In this document: piece by piece, positions 16,047-26,044 of the stretch
Layout of the letters: every line of letters starts with the position of its first letter
How positions within the stretch are numbered: the first letter of the stretch is position 1
Made by a program: the position numbers and the translations under genes
Notes under the pieces: generated by a model
What the model was told of the DNA's origin: nothing
Database searches by the model: none
Seen by the model: only the letters and a program-made list of their open reading frames with translations
DNA from: Acidisphaera sp.
GTDB lineage: Bacteria > Pseudomonadota > Alphaproteobacteria > Acetobacterales > Acetobacteraceae
Length of the DNA stretch: 39,273 bases
Reading direction: 5' to 3'
Assembly: GCA_019240395.1 (NCBI GenBank)
Contig: JAFAYM010000001.1
Location: 1 to 39,273, forward strand

Positions 16047-16787
16047 ATGCAGCTCGCTCTCGCCACTTGGCACGAGGTCGAGGACTACCTGCGCAGGCAG
16101 CGCGGCTGCATCGTGCCGATCGGCTCGGTGGAACAGCACGGGCCCAACGGCCTGATCGGCACCGACCACCTCGACGCGGAGTTCGTCGCCAAGGGTGTCG
16201 GCGACAGTATCGGCTGCATGGTGGCGCCAACCCTGGCGTACGGCATGTCGCAGCATCATCTCGGGTTCGCGGGGTCGGCGACGTTGCGCCCCTCGACGTT
16301 GATCCTGGTGGTGCGCGACGTCGTGCTGTCGCTGGCGCGGCATGGCTTCGAGCGATTCTTCTTCATCAACGGTCACGGCGGCAATGTCGCGACGGTGACC
16401 GCGGCGTTCGACGAGATCTACGCGGAGACCTCGCTCGGCGCCGATCGGCCGCCGGTGAAGTGCCGCATGACCTTCTGGTCGTCCGGCCCGCGCGCCAAGC
16501 AGCTGGCCGAGCAATTCTACGGCGACAGCAACGGCAGCCACGCGACGGCGGCGGAAGTCTCGCTGTCGCAGTTCTATCAGCCCGGTGCCATCAAGCACGC
16601 CCAGATGAGTCCGAAGGTCGCGCCGAAAAGCGGCGGCTTCTTCGAGGCCGCGGACTACCGCAGCCGTTTCCCGGACGGGCGCATCGGTTCCGACCCCTCG
16701 CTCTCCTCGCCGGAGCATGGCGAGCAGCTCTACCGCGCGGCCGTAGAAGACATGGTGGAAGCCTACCGCGCCTTCCTCGACTATTAG
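16047..16787 (+). CDS. Creatininase/creatinine amidohydrolase family protein
   Basis: Metal-dependent amidohydrolase of 246 residues. The binuclear-metal residues of the family are visible: E29 and H31 in PIGSVEQHGPN, D40 in GTDHLDA, a His in NGHGGN and a Glu in SHATAAEVSL. The family also includes lactam and formamide hydrolases (MftE, ArfB-like), so creatinine is not implied. GGAGAG precedes ATG 16047. It lies between the family 5 binding protein and the permeases, suggesting it opens a cyclic amide or imide of the imported compound. The stop is followed by a large hairpin and dispersed repeat copy 2. Confidence 0.9.
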   Translation: MQLALATWHEVEDYLRRQRGCIVPIGSVEQHGPNGLIGTDHLDAEFVAKGVGDSIGCMVAPTLAYGMSQHHLGFAGSATLRPSTLILVVRDVVLSLARHGFERFFFINGHGGNVATVTAAFDEIYAETSLGADRPPVKCRMTFWSSGPRAKQLAEQFYGDSNGSHATAAEVSLSQFYQPGAIKHAQMSPKVAPKSGGFFEAADYRSRFPDGRIGSDPSLSSPEHGEQLYRAAVEDMVEAYRAFLDY

Positions 16788-16793
16788 CGTGCT

Positions 16794-16877
16794 TGAAGTA
16801 CTGGGGTCTGGGGCCGACGGGCCCCAGCGGGTCCCATACTTCAGCGGGTGGGGCAGAGCCCTCGCCTTGCTTCCTTA
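16794..16877. repeat. Long hairpin plus dispersed repeat copy 2
   Basis: A 50-nt imperfect hairpin (TGAAGTA 16794-16800 with TACTTCA 16837-16843, inner stem CTGGGGCC/GGCCCCAG at 16808-16815 and 16820-16827, loop GACG) is followed by the core GGGCRGAGCCCTCGCCTT and GCTTCCTTA (16851-16877). The same 18-bp core is at 27511, and a one-base variant at 3325. It starts 6 bp after the creatininase stop, so it may attenuate transcription into the permease genes. Confidence 0.75.
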
Positions 16878-16904
16878 GCGACGGTTCCACCGGGCGGAGG
16901 CCAT

Positions 16905-17915
16905 ATGCCGACCTTCGTCCTGAGCCGCCTAGGCATGGTCGCCATCACCCTGTTCGGCGTGACCATCCTCGCCTTCGCGCTCATCCACGCCCTGCCCGGC
17001 GATCCCGTCGAGCTGATGTTCGGCGAGCGCGGCATCGACCCCGAGCGCCACGCGCAGCTGATGGCGCAGTTCGGCCTCGACCGGCCGTTGCTCGAACAAT
17101 ATTTCTCGTATCTCGCGCGCGTGCTGCATGGCGATCTCGGCCGCTCCCTGGTCACCCACCAGAGCGTGCTGACCGAGTTCCTGACGCTGTTCCCGGCGAC
17201 GGTGGAACTCGCCGTGTCCGCCATGCTGGTCGCCGTGCTCGTCGGCCTTCCCGCCGGCATCGTCGCCGCGATCCGCCGCGGCACCGCCACCGATTACGGC
17301 CTGATGGGCCTGGCGCTCACCGGCTACTCCATGCCGGTGTTCTGGTGGGCGATCCTGCTCATCCTGCTGTTCTCGGTGACCCTCGGGATTACTCCGGTCA
17401 GCTCGCGCCTCGACGTCGCGTATTATATTCAACCGGTGACCGGCTTCATGCTGATCGACAGCTGGCTTTCGGGCGAGCCCGGCGCTTTCCGCTCCGCCCT
17501 GTCGCACCTGGTGCTGCCGGCACTGGCGCTCGGCACCATCCCGATGGCGGTCATCGCGCGGATGACGCGCTCGGCGATGCTGGAGGTGCTAGGCGAGGAC
17601 TACGTGCGCACCGCCCGCGCCAAGGGCTTGTCGCCGGCGCGGGTGGTGGGGCTGCACGCGCTGCGCAACGCGCTGATCCCGGTGATCACCATCATCGGCC
17701 TGCAGGTCGGCGCGCTGTTCGGCGGCGCCGTGCTGACCGAGACCATCTTCGCCTGGCCCGGCGTGGGGAAATGGCTGATCGAAAGCGTCAACCGCCGGGA
17801 TTACCCCGTCCTGCAGGGGGGGATGCTGCTGATCGCCGCCATCATCATTACGGTCAACCTGCTGGTGGACCTGCTCTCCGGGCTGATCAATCCGCGCATC
17901 CGGCACGCGGCGTGA
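16905..17915 (+). CDS. Dipeptide/oligopeptide-type ABC transporter permease (DppB-like)
   Basis: Inner-membrane permease of 336 residues with about six hydrophobic segments. Seen: the N-terminal TILAFALIHALPGDPVELMFGE block typical of DppB (in two parts, FALIHALPGDP and ELMFGE), GDLGRSLVTHQSV, the EAA loop EDYVRTARAKGLSPARVVGLHALRNALIP (in two parts), and TETIFAWPGVGKWLIESV near the C-terminus. The start ATG 16905 has GGGCGGAGG just upstream; the in-frame start at 16848 would run through the repeat. It pairs with the DppC-like gene beyond a 283-bp spacer full of structured repeats. No ATPase gene follows. Confidence 0.92.
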   Translation: MPTFVLSRLGMVAITLFGVTILAFALIHALPGDPVELMFGERGIDPERHAQLMAQFGLDRPLLEQYFSYLARVLHGDLGRSLVTHQSVLTEFLTLFPATVELAVSAMLVAVLVGLPAGIVAAIRRGTATDYGLMGLALTGYSMPVFWWAILLILLFSVTLGITPVSSRLDVAYYIQPVTGFMLIDSWLSGEPGAFRSALSHLVLPALALGTIPMAVIARMTRSAMLEVLGEDYVRTARAKGLSPARVVGLHALRNALIPVITIIGLQVGALFGGAVLTETIFAWPGVGKWLIESVNRRDYPVLQGGMLLIAAIIITVNLLVDLLSGLINPRIRHAA

Positions 17916-17951
17916 GGCGGCGTACGTCAAGGTCGCCGGCTCCGGCAGCGT

Positions 17952-18042
17952 GGCGGGGCGGCACGGCTGGCCTCAAGGACGCTGCGCGCCGGCTTCGCCG
18001 GTGGCCTTCGGCCATCCTTGACCCCGGCCGCGCCGCCCCGCC
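17952..18042. repeat. Four-arm palindromic intergenic element
   Basis: The outer stem is GGCGGGGCGGC (17952-17962) with GCCGCCCCGCC (18032-18042), perfect over 11 bp. Inside it, TCAAGGA (17973-17979) pairs with TCCTTGA (18015-18021) and encloses two abutting hairpins: CCGGC-TTC-GCCGG (17989-18001) and TGGCC-TTC-GGCCA (18002-18014). The layout is that of a small palindromic repeat or MITE-like element, or a structured RNA leader. It lies between the two Dpp-type permease genes. Confidence 0.75.
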
Positions 18043-18143
18043 GTTAGAGTGTGCGGCCGGGACGAAGGAACGGCGCTTGCAGCCGAACCAAGGAACGTTC
18101 GTCAGGTCGTACCAGGTCTCGGGCGCGCCGAGTCACAGCCGTC

Positions 18144-18163
18144 ATTCCCGCGAAAGCGGGAAT
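18144..18163. repeat. ATTCCCGC-GAAA-GCGGGAAT palindromic repeat
   Basis: A perfect 8-bp stem with GAAA tetraloop, followed by CCATG. Near-identical short palindromes are widespread dispersed repeats in proteobacterial genomes (dRS3-like). It lies 35 bp upstream of the DppC-like start and could stabilise or block the transcript there. Confidence 0.8.
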
Positions 18164-18198
18164 CCATGTGCCGCGTGGACCTGCGCGGGGGTGCTCCG

Positions 18199-19065
18199 AT
18201 GAGCGCGACCACGGCCGCTGCGCTGCGGCTGCAGCTGCGCGGCTTCTGCCGACACTATGCGAGCGGGCAGGGCGGGATGATCGGGCTGCTGCTGGTCGGC
18301 CTGCTGCTGCTGGCGGCCGCCCTGGCGCCGGTGCTGGCGCCGCACGATCCGCTGGTGCAGGCGCGCGACGCCCTGCTGCGGCCGCCGGGCTGGCCGTACC
18401 CGCTGGGTACCGACGATGTCGGCCGCGACGTGCTGGCCCGGCTGCTCTACGGCGCCCGTCTGTCGCTCGCCGTCGGCGTCATCGTGGTGACGCTCGGGTC
18501 GCTGGCCGGCACGTTGCTCGGAGTGCTGGCCGGCTTCTCCGATGGGCTCGTCGACGGCATCGTCATGCGGCTGATGGACGTGCTGCTGGCCTTGCCGACC
18601 CTGCTGCTGGCCGTCGCCATCGTCGCGGTGCTGGGGCCGGGGCTGCAGCACGCGATGCTGGCGGTCGCCGTGGTGCAGCTGCCGGCCTTCGTGCGGCTGA
18701 CCCGGGCGTCGGTGCGCGCCGAGCGGCGCCGGGAATACGTCGCCGCCGCGCGCATGGTCGGGTCGGGCCGGGCGCGGCTGATGTTCCGCACCGTGCTGCC
18801 CAACTGCATGGCGCCGCTGATCGTGCAGGCCAGCCTGTGCTTCTCCACCGCCATCCTGGACACCGCCGCCCTCGGTTTCCTCGGCCTCGGCGCACAGCCG
18901 CCGACGCCGGAATGGGGCACCATGCTGGCCGATGCGCTGCAATTCGTGCAGAGCGCCTGGTGGGTGGTGACCTTCCCCGGCGCCGCCATCCTGCTGACCG
19001 TGCTGGGGTTCAATCTCATCGGCGACGGCCTCCGGGACGCGCTCGACCCCAGGCTGAAGCGATAA
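18199..19065 (+). CDS. Dipeptide/oligopeptide-type ABC transporter permease (DppC-like)
   Basis: Inner-membrane permease of 288 residues. Seen: the typical DppC N-terminus (GLLLVGLLLLAAALAPVLAPHDP), GTDDVGRDVLARLLYGARLSL, the EAA-type loop REYVAAARMVGSGRARLMFRTVLPN (in two parts) and the C-terminal LGAQPPTPEWGTMLADALQF and DGLRDALDPR. ATG 18199 is the first codon giving a natural N-terminus; frames starting at 18049 run through the palindromic repeats. It partners the DppB-like gene upstream. It is convergent with the AroE-like gene, with only 4 bp between stops. Confidence 0.92.
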   Translation: MSATTAAALRLQLRGFCRHYASGQGGMIGLLLVGLLLLAAALAPVLAPHDPLVQARDALLRPPGWPYPLGTDDVGRDVLARLLYGARLSLAVGVIVVTLGSLAGTLLGVLAGFSDGLVDGIVMRLMDVLLALPTLLLAVAIVAVLGPGLQHAMLAVAVVQLPAFVRLTRASVRAERRREYVAAARMVGSGRARLMFRTVLPNCMAPLIVQASLCFSTAILDTAALGFLGLGAQPPTPEWGTMLADALQFVQSAWWVVTFPGAAILLTVLGFNLIGDGLRDALDPRLKR

Positions 19066-19069
19066 TCGA

Positions 19070-19903
19070 TCAGTAGCTCAGCCGAGCGACGGCGCGCAGC
19101 TCCTCGGGCGTGCTGGTGCCGAAGCCGAAGAATTCGAGATAGGCCGGGATCATCTCGAACAGCATGTCCGCGCCGACCTGCACCGGGCAGCCCTTGTCGC
19201 GGGCGGCGCGCAGCAGCGGGGTGAACTCCTCCTTCATCACCACCTCGCCGACGAACGTGCCGGGCGCCACACGGTCGATGTCGACCGGCAGCTGGTCGCC
19301 CTCCTTCATGCCCATCGGCGTCGCGTTGACGACGATGTCGTAGCCCGCCGGATCGTCCGATCCGGTCACCACCTGAAGCCCGGAATAGTGCGCCCGCAGC
19401 CGCTCGGCGAGCCCCTCCGCCGAGGCGGCGTGCACATCGTAAAGGCCGATCGCCGCCAGGCCCGACGCGGCGAGAGACGCGGCGATCGCCGAGCCGACGC
19501 CGCCGGCGCCGACCACCAGGGCCCGCGCGCCGGCGACCCTCTGGCCCTTGCGCTCGACGCCGCGCACGAAGCCGCTGCCGTCGAACATGTCGCCGAGCAG
19601 CGAGCCGTCCGGGCGCTTCAGCACCGCGTTGCACGAGCCGGCGATCCGCGCCGTGGTGGTCAGCTCGTCGACCAGCCGCGTCGTCGTCACCTTGTGCGGC
19701 ATCGTCACCAGGGCGCCGTGCAGCGTGGTGATGCGGAACAGGTTGCGGAACAGCCCTTCGTAGTCCTCGGGCAGCACGCCCAGCGGCACCACGACGGCGT
19801 CGATGCCCTGCTGCTCGAACCACGGATTGTAGATCATCGGCGCCTTGAACGACGCCGTGGGGTAGCCGAGGTGGGCGACGACCTGGCCGCGCCCGGTGAT
19901 CAT
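19070..19903 (-). CDS. Shikimate dehydrogenase-like oxidoreductase (divergent AroE family)
   Basis: NAD(P)-dependent dehydrogenase of the AroE/YdiB family, 277 residues. Kept: the catalytic Lys in TMPHKVTTTRLVDEL, Asn in GSCNAV, the catalytic Asp in GDMFDGSGF, the Rossmann GAGGVGSA and NATPMGM. Changed: the two serines that bind shikimate carboxylate (S14 and S16 in E. coli AroE, HSKSP) are F19 and A21 here (SFKAP), and the Gln of the C-terminal GMLVAQ motif is not kept. Start ATG 19903 overlaps the BKACE stop (ATGA). In a quinate/protocatechuate operon it could be the quinate/shikimate dehydrogenase, but these changes point to a different or modified hydroxy acid. Confidence 0.85.
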   Translation of the reverse strand: MITGRGQVVAHLGYPTASFKAPMIYNPWFEQQGIDAVVVPLGVLPEDYEGLFRNLFRITTLHGALVTMPHKVTTTRLVDELTTTARIAGSCNAVLKRPDGSLLGDMFDGSGFVRGVERKGQRVAGARALVVGAGGVGSAIAASLAASGLAAIGLYDVHAASAEGLAERLRAHYSGLQVVTGSDDPAGYDIVVNATPMGMKEGDQLPVDIDRVAPGTFVGEVVMKEEFTPLLRAARDKGCPVQVGADMLFEMIPAYLEFFGFGTSTPEELRAVARLSY

Positions 19904-20742
19904 GCAGCGAGGCCCGGGGCGGCGATGCCCAGGGCCGCCCGCGCCTCGGCCGGCGTCGCCGGGCGGCGGCCGTGCCGCCCCGCCAGTTCGGCCGCCATCG
20001 CCACCAGCTCGGCATTGCTGCCGGCCAGCCGGTCGCGGCTGATCCGGATGTTGTCCTCGAGACCGGTGCGCACGCCGTCGCCGTTGCGCGCCAGCACCCA
20101 CTCCATCACCCGGGACTGGTTGACGCCGATCCCCGCCGCCGTCCACGTCGCCTTCGGCAGCACCCGGCGGATCTCGCTCAGCATCATGTCGAGCAGATGC
20201 TCCTCGGCGGGCAGCGCGTTCTTCACCCCCATGACGACCTGCACGTGCGGCCGCTCGTCCATCAGCCCGGCATCGATCAGCCGGCGGGCGCCGTGGATGT
20301 GGCTGAGATCGAACAGCTCGATCTCCGGCCGCACGTTGAATGTCTGCATCCTGGTGGCGAGCTCGGTCACCAGGGCGGCGCCGTTCTCATAGACGATGGT
20401 CGGGAAGTTGACCGACCCCGTGGACAGCGACGCCATGTCCGGGCGCAGGTCAAGCGCATTGCCGCGCGCCGACGGATCGCGTCCGCGCCCGCCGGTGGAG
20501 AACTGGACGATCATGCCGGGACAGTGCTTGCGCACGCCTTCCTGCACCTGGGCGAACAGCGCCGGGTCGCTGGAGGGACTCTCGTCGGGGTTGCGGACGT
20601 GGATGTGGACCAGGCTGGCGCCCGCCTCGAACGCGGCCTGCGTGCTTTCCACCTGCTCGGCCGGCGTGGTCGGCACGGCGGGATTGTCCTTCTTGCGCGG
20701 CACCGAGCCGGTGATGGCGACGGCGATGACGACGGGGTTCAT
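19900..20742 (-). CDS. Beta-keto acid cleavage enzyme (BKACE, DUF849 family)
   Basis: Zinc-dependent TIM-barrel enzyme that condenses a beta-keto acid with acetyl-CoA to give acetoacetate and a new acyl-CoA; 280 residues, normal length. Seen: N-terminal VVIAVAITGSVPRKKDNPAVP, PTTPAEQVESTQAAFEAGA, the Zn ligands H46 and H48 in LVHIHVRNP, FSTGGRGRD, and the C-terminal GDGVRTGLEDNI. The family founder is Kce of lysine fermentation, and other members act on beta-ketoadipate and similar acids. It lies 9 bp after pcaG and overlaps the AroE-like gene, so beta-ketoadipate or another protocatechuate-derived keto acid is a reasonable inferred substrate. Confidence 0.92.
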   Translation of the reverse strand: MNPVVIAVAITGSVPRKKDNPAVPTTPAEQVESTQAAFEAGASLVHIHVRNPDESPSSDPALFAQVQEGVRKHCPGMIVQFSTGGRGRDPSARGNALDLRPDMASLSTGSVNFPTIVYENGAALVTELATRMQTFNVRPEIELFDLSHIHGARRLIDAGLMDERPHVQVVMGVKNALPAEEHLLDMMLSEIRRVLPKATWTAAGIGVNQSRVMEWVLARNGDGVRTGLEDNIRISRDRLAGSNAELVAMAAELAGRHGRRPATPAEARAALGIAAPGLAA

Positions 20743-20751
20743 GGCAACACC

Positions 20752-21378
20752 TCACACGTCGAAGAACACGGTTTCAGCAGGGCCTTGCAGATGGATATCG
20801 AAGACATACGCCGGGCCGCCGTCGCGGTCCTCGCGTCGGGCGATCAAGGTGCCGCGGCGTTCGGCCTCGATGATGTTGAGCACGGGATCTCCGGCGTTCG
20901 CCTCCGCCTCGTCGCCGAAATACATCCGGGTGGCGAGCCCGATGTTGATGCCGCGCGCCGCCAGCCAGACATTGACGTGCGGCGCCATCGGCTTGTGGCC
21001 GTGCCGGCCGATCACCCGACCCGGCTTGACGGTCTCGAAGACATAGACGCCGGTGTCGAACGCCGTGCCGGTGCGGCCCCAGCCGCGAAAGCCCGCGTCG
21101 AGCGACTTCTCCTGCCGGTCGGCCGGCGAATTGTAGCGGCCGGCGGCGTTCGCCTGCCAGATCTCCAGCATGATGTCCCGGCAGACTTGGCCGAGGCCGT
21201 CGAACACCCGGCCCTCGATGCGGATGCGCTGACCCGGCGTCTGCGGCCCGGCCAGCACATTGCCGAACGGGCGCTCGAAGATGTCGAACCCGGCCTGGTG
21301 CGGGATGAGGCCGATATGGACATACGGCCCGGCGGTCTGCGACGGCGTTTCCTGCAGATACTGCATGGTGTCCAGCAT
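20752..21378 (-). CDS. pcaG: Protocatechuate 3,4-dioxygenase, alpha subunit
   Basis: Structural partner of the iron-bearing beta subunit in intradiol cleavage of protocatechuate to 3-carboxy-cis,cis-muconate. 208 residues. Seen: TPSQTAGPYVHIGLIP at the N-terminus, IRIEGRVFDGLGQ, EIWQANAAGRYNSP, the APHVNVWLAARGINIGLATRMYF core (in parts APHVNVWLAARG and LATRMYF) where the beta-type His ligands are replaced, as usual for alpha subunits. The start ATG 21378 matches the family N-terminus (MLDTMQYLQETPSQT); an upstream frame start at 21420 would overlap pcaH. It lies 4 bp after pcaH. Confidence 0.95.
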   Translation of the reverse strand: MLDTMQYLQETPSQTAGPYVHIGLIPHQAGFDIFERPFGNVLAGPQTPGQRIRIEGRVFDGLGQVCRDIMLEIWQANAAGRYNSPADRQEKSLDAGFRGWGRTGTAFDTGVYVFETVKPGRVIGRHGHKPMAPHVNVWLAARGINIGLATRMYFGDEAEANAGDPVLNIIEAERRGTLIARREDRDGGPAYVFDIHLQGPAETVFFDV

Positions 21379-21382
21379 CGCC

Positions 21383-23975
<2,593 letters not shown>

Positions 23976-23981
23976 GGCTAT

Positions 23982-24137
23982 CTAGTGGTCCGATCGCTGC
24001 AGTCGGTTCCCGACTGCAGCGTGAATCGGCCCACAAACAAAATAACTGGTGGTGCGATTCACGATGCAGATGGCGCACCGGCCGTTGTTGCGATCCAACA
24101 ATGCTGGGGGAGCCATCTGCATCGATCGCACCACTAG
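23982..24137. repeat. REPIN/MITE-like double-hairpin element with terminal inverted repeats
   Basis: The ends are 15-bp inverted repeats, CTAGTGGTCCGATCG (23982-23996) and CGATCGCACCACTAG (24123-24137), matching at 14 of 15. The left half (23985-24034) folds on itself: CTGCAGTCGG-TTC-CCGACTGCAG (23997-24019) extended outward to GTGGTCCGAT/ATCGGCCCAC. The right half (24046-24137) folds too: ATGCAGATGGC (24064-24074) with GCCATCTGCAT (24112-24122), extended outward by GGTGGTGCGAT/ATCGCACCAC and with an inner TTGTTG/CAACAA. An A-rich linker (AAACAAAATAA) joins the halves. CGTGAATCG/CGATTCACG (24020-24028, 24055-24063) offers an alternative central stem. No coding sense was seen. Confidence 0.85.
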
Positions 24138-24583
24138 GTCGCCTTTTCGTCCATCAGCCTAGCCAGACGCCGCAGGGCCAACAAGTAGCCCTGCGTGCCG
24201 AAGCCGGCGATCACCCCGTCGGCGCGGGTGGAGACGAAGGAGTGGTGGCGGAATTCCTCCCGCTTGTGGACGTTGGAGATGTGCACCTCGATGACGGGGT
24301 GATCGAAGGCGTTCAACGCGTCCAGGATGGCGACGGAATAATGCGTGAACGCCGCCGGGTTGATGACGATCCCGCCGGCGCTTTCCCGCGCCTCATGGAT
24401 CCAGTCGACGATTTCGTATTCGCGGTTGCTCTGGTGGAAGCGCAGCTCGAGCCCCAGCTCCGTCGCGAGCGCGCGGCAGTCACGCTCGACATCGGCCAGG
24501 GTCTCGTGCCCGTAGATGTGCGGCTGGCGCTTGCCCAGCAGGTTCAGGTTGGGTCCGTTCAGCAGGAAGACGAGGCGGCTCAT
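24134..24583 (-). CDS. aroQ: 3-dehydroquinate dehydratase, type II
   Basis: Converts 3-dehydroquinate to 3-dehydroshikimate; dodecameric type II enzyme, 149 residues. Seen: [18 protein letters not shown] with catalytic R19 and Y24, [34 protein letters not shown], and [17 protein letters not shown] with the catalytic His. In this operon its role is probably catabolic (QuiB-like) rather than biosynthetic. The TAG stop at 24136-24134 lies inside the right inverted repeat of the hairpin element, so the element has probably set the C-terminus. Start lies 7 bp after the MFS gene stop. Confidence 0.96.
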   Translation of the reverse strand: MSRLVFLLNGPNLNLLGKRQPHIYGHETLADVERDCRALATELGLELRFHQSNREYEIVDWIHEARESAGGIVINPAAFTHYSVAILDALNAFDHPVIEVHISNVHKREEFRHHSFVSTRADGVIAGFGTQGYLLALRRLARLMDEKAT

Positions 24584-24590
24584 GGCGCCC

Positions 24591-25994
24591 TCACGACTTG
24601 GCCAGCCCGGCCTCGCCGATGCCCTGCGCGCGAAGCCGGTCGTACAGCGACTTCTCGACGGGAATCGCGTCGCGGTGACCGAGATCGTCGAGCCGGATGC
24701 GATAGGTCTCCCGGGCGCTCCAGGCCGCGACCGCGGCGATCACCGTTACCGCCAAGGTGATGGCGCCGATGGTGAGCGGAACGTTGGTCGAGCCCGGCGG
24801 CGCGACCGCCGCGAACAGCGCCGGCAGCAGGGCGGTGATGGTGGTGCCGACGTTCTGCGCAATCGCCATCGCCGAGACCCGCGTGCGCGTCTGGAAGAGC
24901 TCGGGGAAGAAGCTCGGGAAGACCGCGTTGTAGCCCTGATAGACGACGCCCCACATGAGCAGCGACGTGGCGATCGCCAGCCATACGTTATGGATGCTGA
25001 TGAAATAGAGGTAGGCGAAGGAGAGCAGCCCGGCGCTGAGCGCCCCGAAGATGATCGGCGGACGCCGGCCGATCGCGTCCGAAAGCTTGCCGACATAGGG
25101 AATGATGAGCACCGCCAGGATATTGCCGACGACCGGAATCCACAGATAGACGTCGGCCGAGAAGCGGATGCCGTAGGCCGGCTGGACCGCGTAGGCGGCG
25201 CCGAAGATCGTCGCGACCACGGCGATCACATTCATCAACGCCATGCAGATGACGCGCAGCATGTCGTCCCAGCTGAGCGCGAAGGCCTGGGCGATCGGCG
25301 ACTGAGGTATCTGGCCATGCGCGCTCTCGGCGGCGAAGGCCGGCGTTTCGTCGACTTTACGGCGGATGATGTAGCCCGCGATGATGACCGCCACGCTGAG
25401 CAGGAAGGGGATCCGCCAGCCCCAGGAGTGGAAGGCATCCGAGGACATGTAGTGCGCCAGCGGCAGGAACACGGCGGCGGCGAGGATCTGCCCGGCCTGC
25501 ACACCCTGCAGCGTGAAGCTGGAGAGGAAGCCGCGCCGACCGAACGGCGCGTGCTCGAGGATCATCGAGCTGGCGCCGGAGATTTCCCCGGCGACGGCGA
25601 AGCCCTGGATCAGCCGCACGGTGACCAGCAGGATGGGCGCCAGCATGCCGACCTGCTGATAAGTCGGCAGGATGCCCACCGCCATCGTCGAGGCGCCCAT
25701 CAGGAACATGCAGACCAGCAGCACCCGCTTGCGGCCGTGCGTGTCGCCGAAATGCCCGAGGACGAAGGCGCCGATCGGCCGGGCGACGTAGCCGACACCG
25801 TAGGTCGCCAGCGAGGCGACGATGGCGACCGTCGGATTTCCCGAGGGAAAGAAAATCTGCGGAAAAATCAGCGACGCCGCCGTGGCATAGATGAAGAAGT
25901 CATAGTATTCCAGCGCCGAACCGATCCATCCGCTGGCCGCCGCCTTTTCCGACTGCTTGCCGCCGTGCGGTTCAGCATCCCTGAGGTCGGCCAT
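24591..25994 (-). CDS. MFS transporter, metabolite:H+ symporter (MHS) family
   Basis: Twelve-helix proton symporter of 467 residues, of the ShiA/KgtP/ProP group that imports organic acids. Seen: the [17 protein letters not shown] first helix typical of MHS carriers, the loop 2-3 signature [43 protein letters not shown], and the second-half loop [16 protein letters not shown]. It heads the quinate/protocatechuate operon, so quinate, shikimate or dehydroshikimate is the likely cargo (inferred). GGAGGAG precedes ATG 25994. Confidence 0.92.
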   Translation of the reverse strand: MADLRDAEPHGGKQSEKAAASGWIGSALEYYDFFIYATAASLIFPQIFFPSGNPTVAIVASLATYGVGYVARPIGAFVLGHFGDTHGRKRVLLVCMFLMGASTMAVGILPTYQQVGMLAPILLVTVRLIQGFAVAGEISGASSMILEHAPFGRRGFLSSFTLQGVQAGQILAAAVFLPLAHYMSSDAFHSWGWRIPFLLSVAVIIAGYIIRRKVDETPAFAAESAHGQIPQSPIAQAFALSWDDMLRVICMALMNVIAVVATIFGAAYAVQPAYGIRFSADVYLWIPVVGNILAVLIIPYVGKLSDAIGRRPPIIFGALSAGLLSFAYLYFISIHNVWLAIATSLLMWGVVYQGYNAVFPSFFPELFQTRTRVSAMAIAQNVGTTITALLPALFAAVAPPGSTNVPLTIGAITLAVTVIAAVAAWSARETYRIRLDDLGHRDAIPVEKSLYDRLRAQGIGEAGLAKS

Positions 25995-26044
25995 TTGAGT
26001 CTCCTCCCGAACGGTCTTTTCGCCGGCTGAAACCTGGCAATCGG

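Larger units (their letters stand above)
17916..18198. other. 283-bp spacer between paired permease genes, filled by repeats
   Basis: No gene is supported here. The spacer holds a four-arm palindromic element (17952-18042) and an ATTCCCGC hairpin (18144-18163). The long frames that cross it are low-complexity by-products of its GC-rich palindromes. Such a gap is unusual between two permease subunits that are normally cotranscribed back to back. Confidence 0.7.

Noticed and set aside
16047-16787. Calling the enzyme creatininase outright
   Set aside because: Only metal ligands common to the entire family are visible, and no creatinase or other creatinine genes are nearby.
23982-24137. tRNA, riboswitch or CRISPR repeat
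   Set aside because: The arms do not fit tRNA lengths or anticodon-loop bases, there is no CCA or T-loop, no riboswitch core was recognised, and there are no regularly spaced direct repeats.
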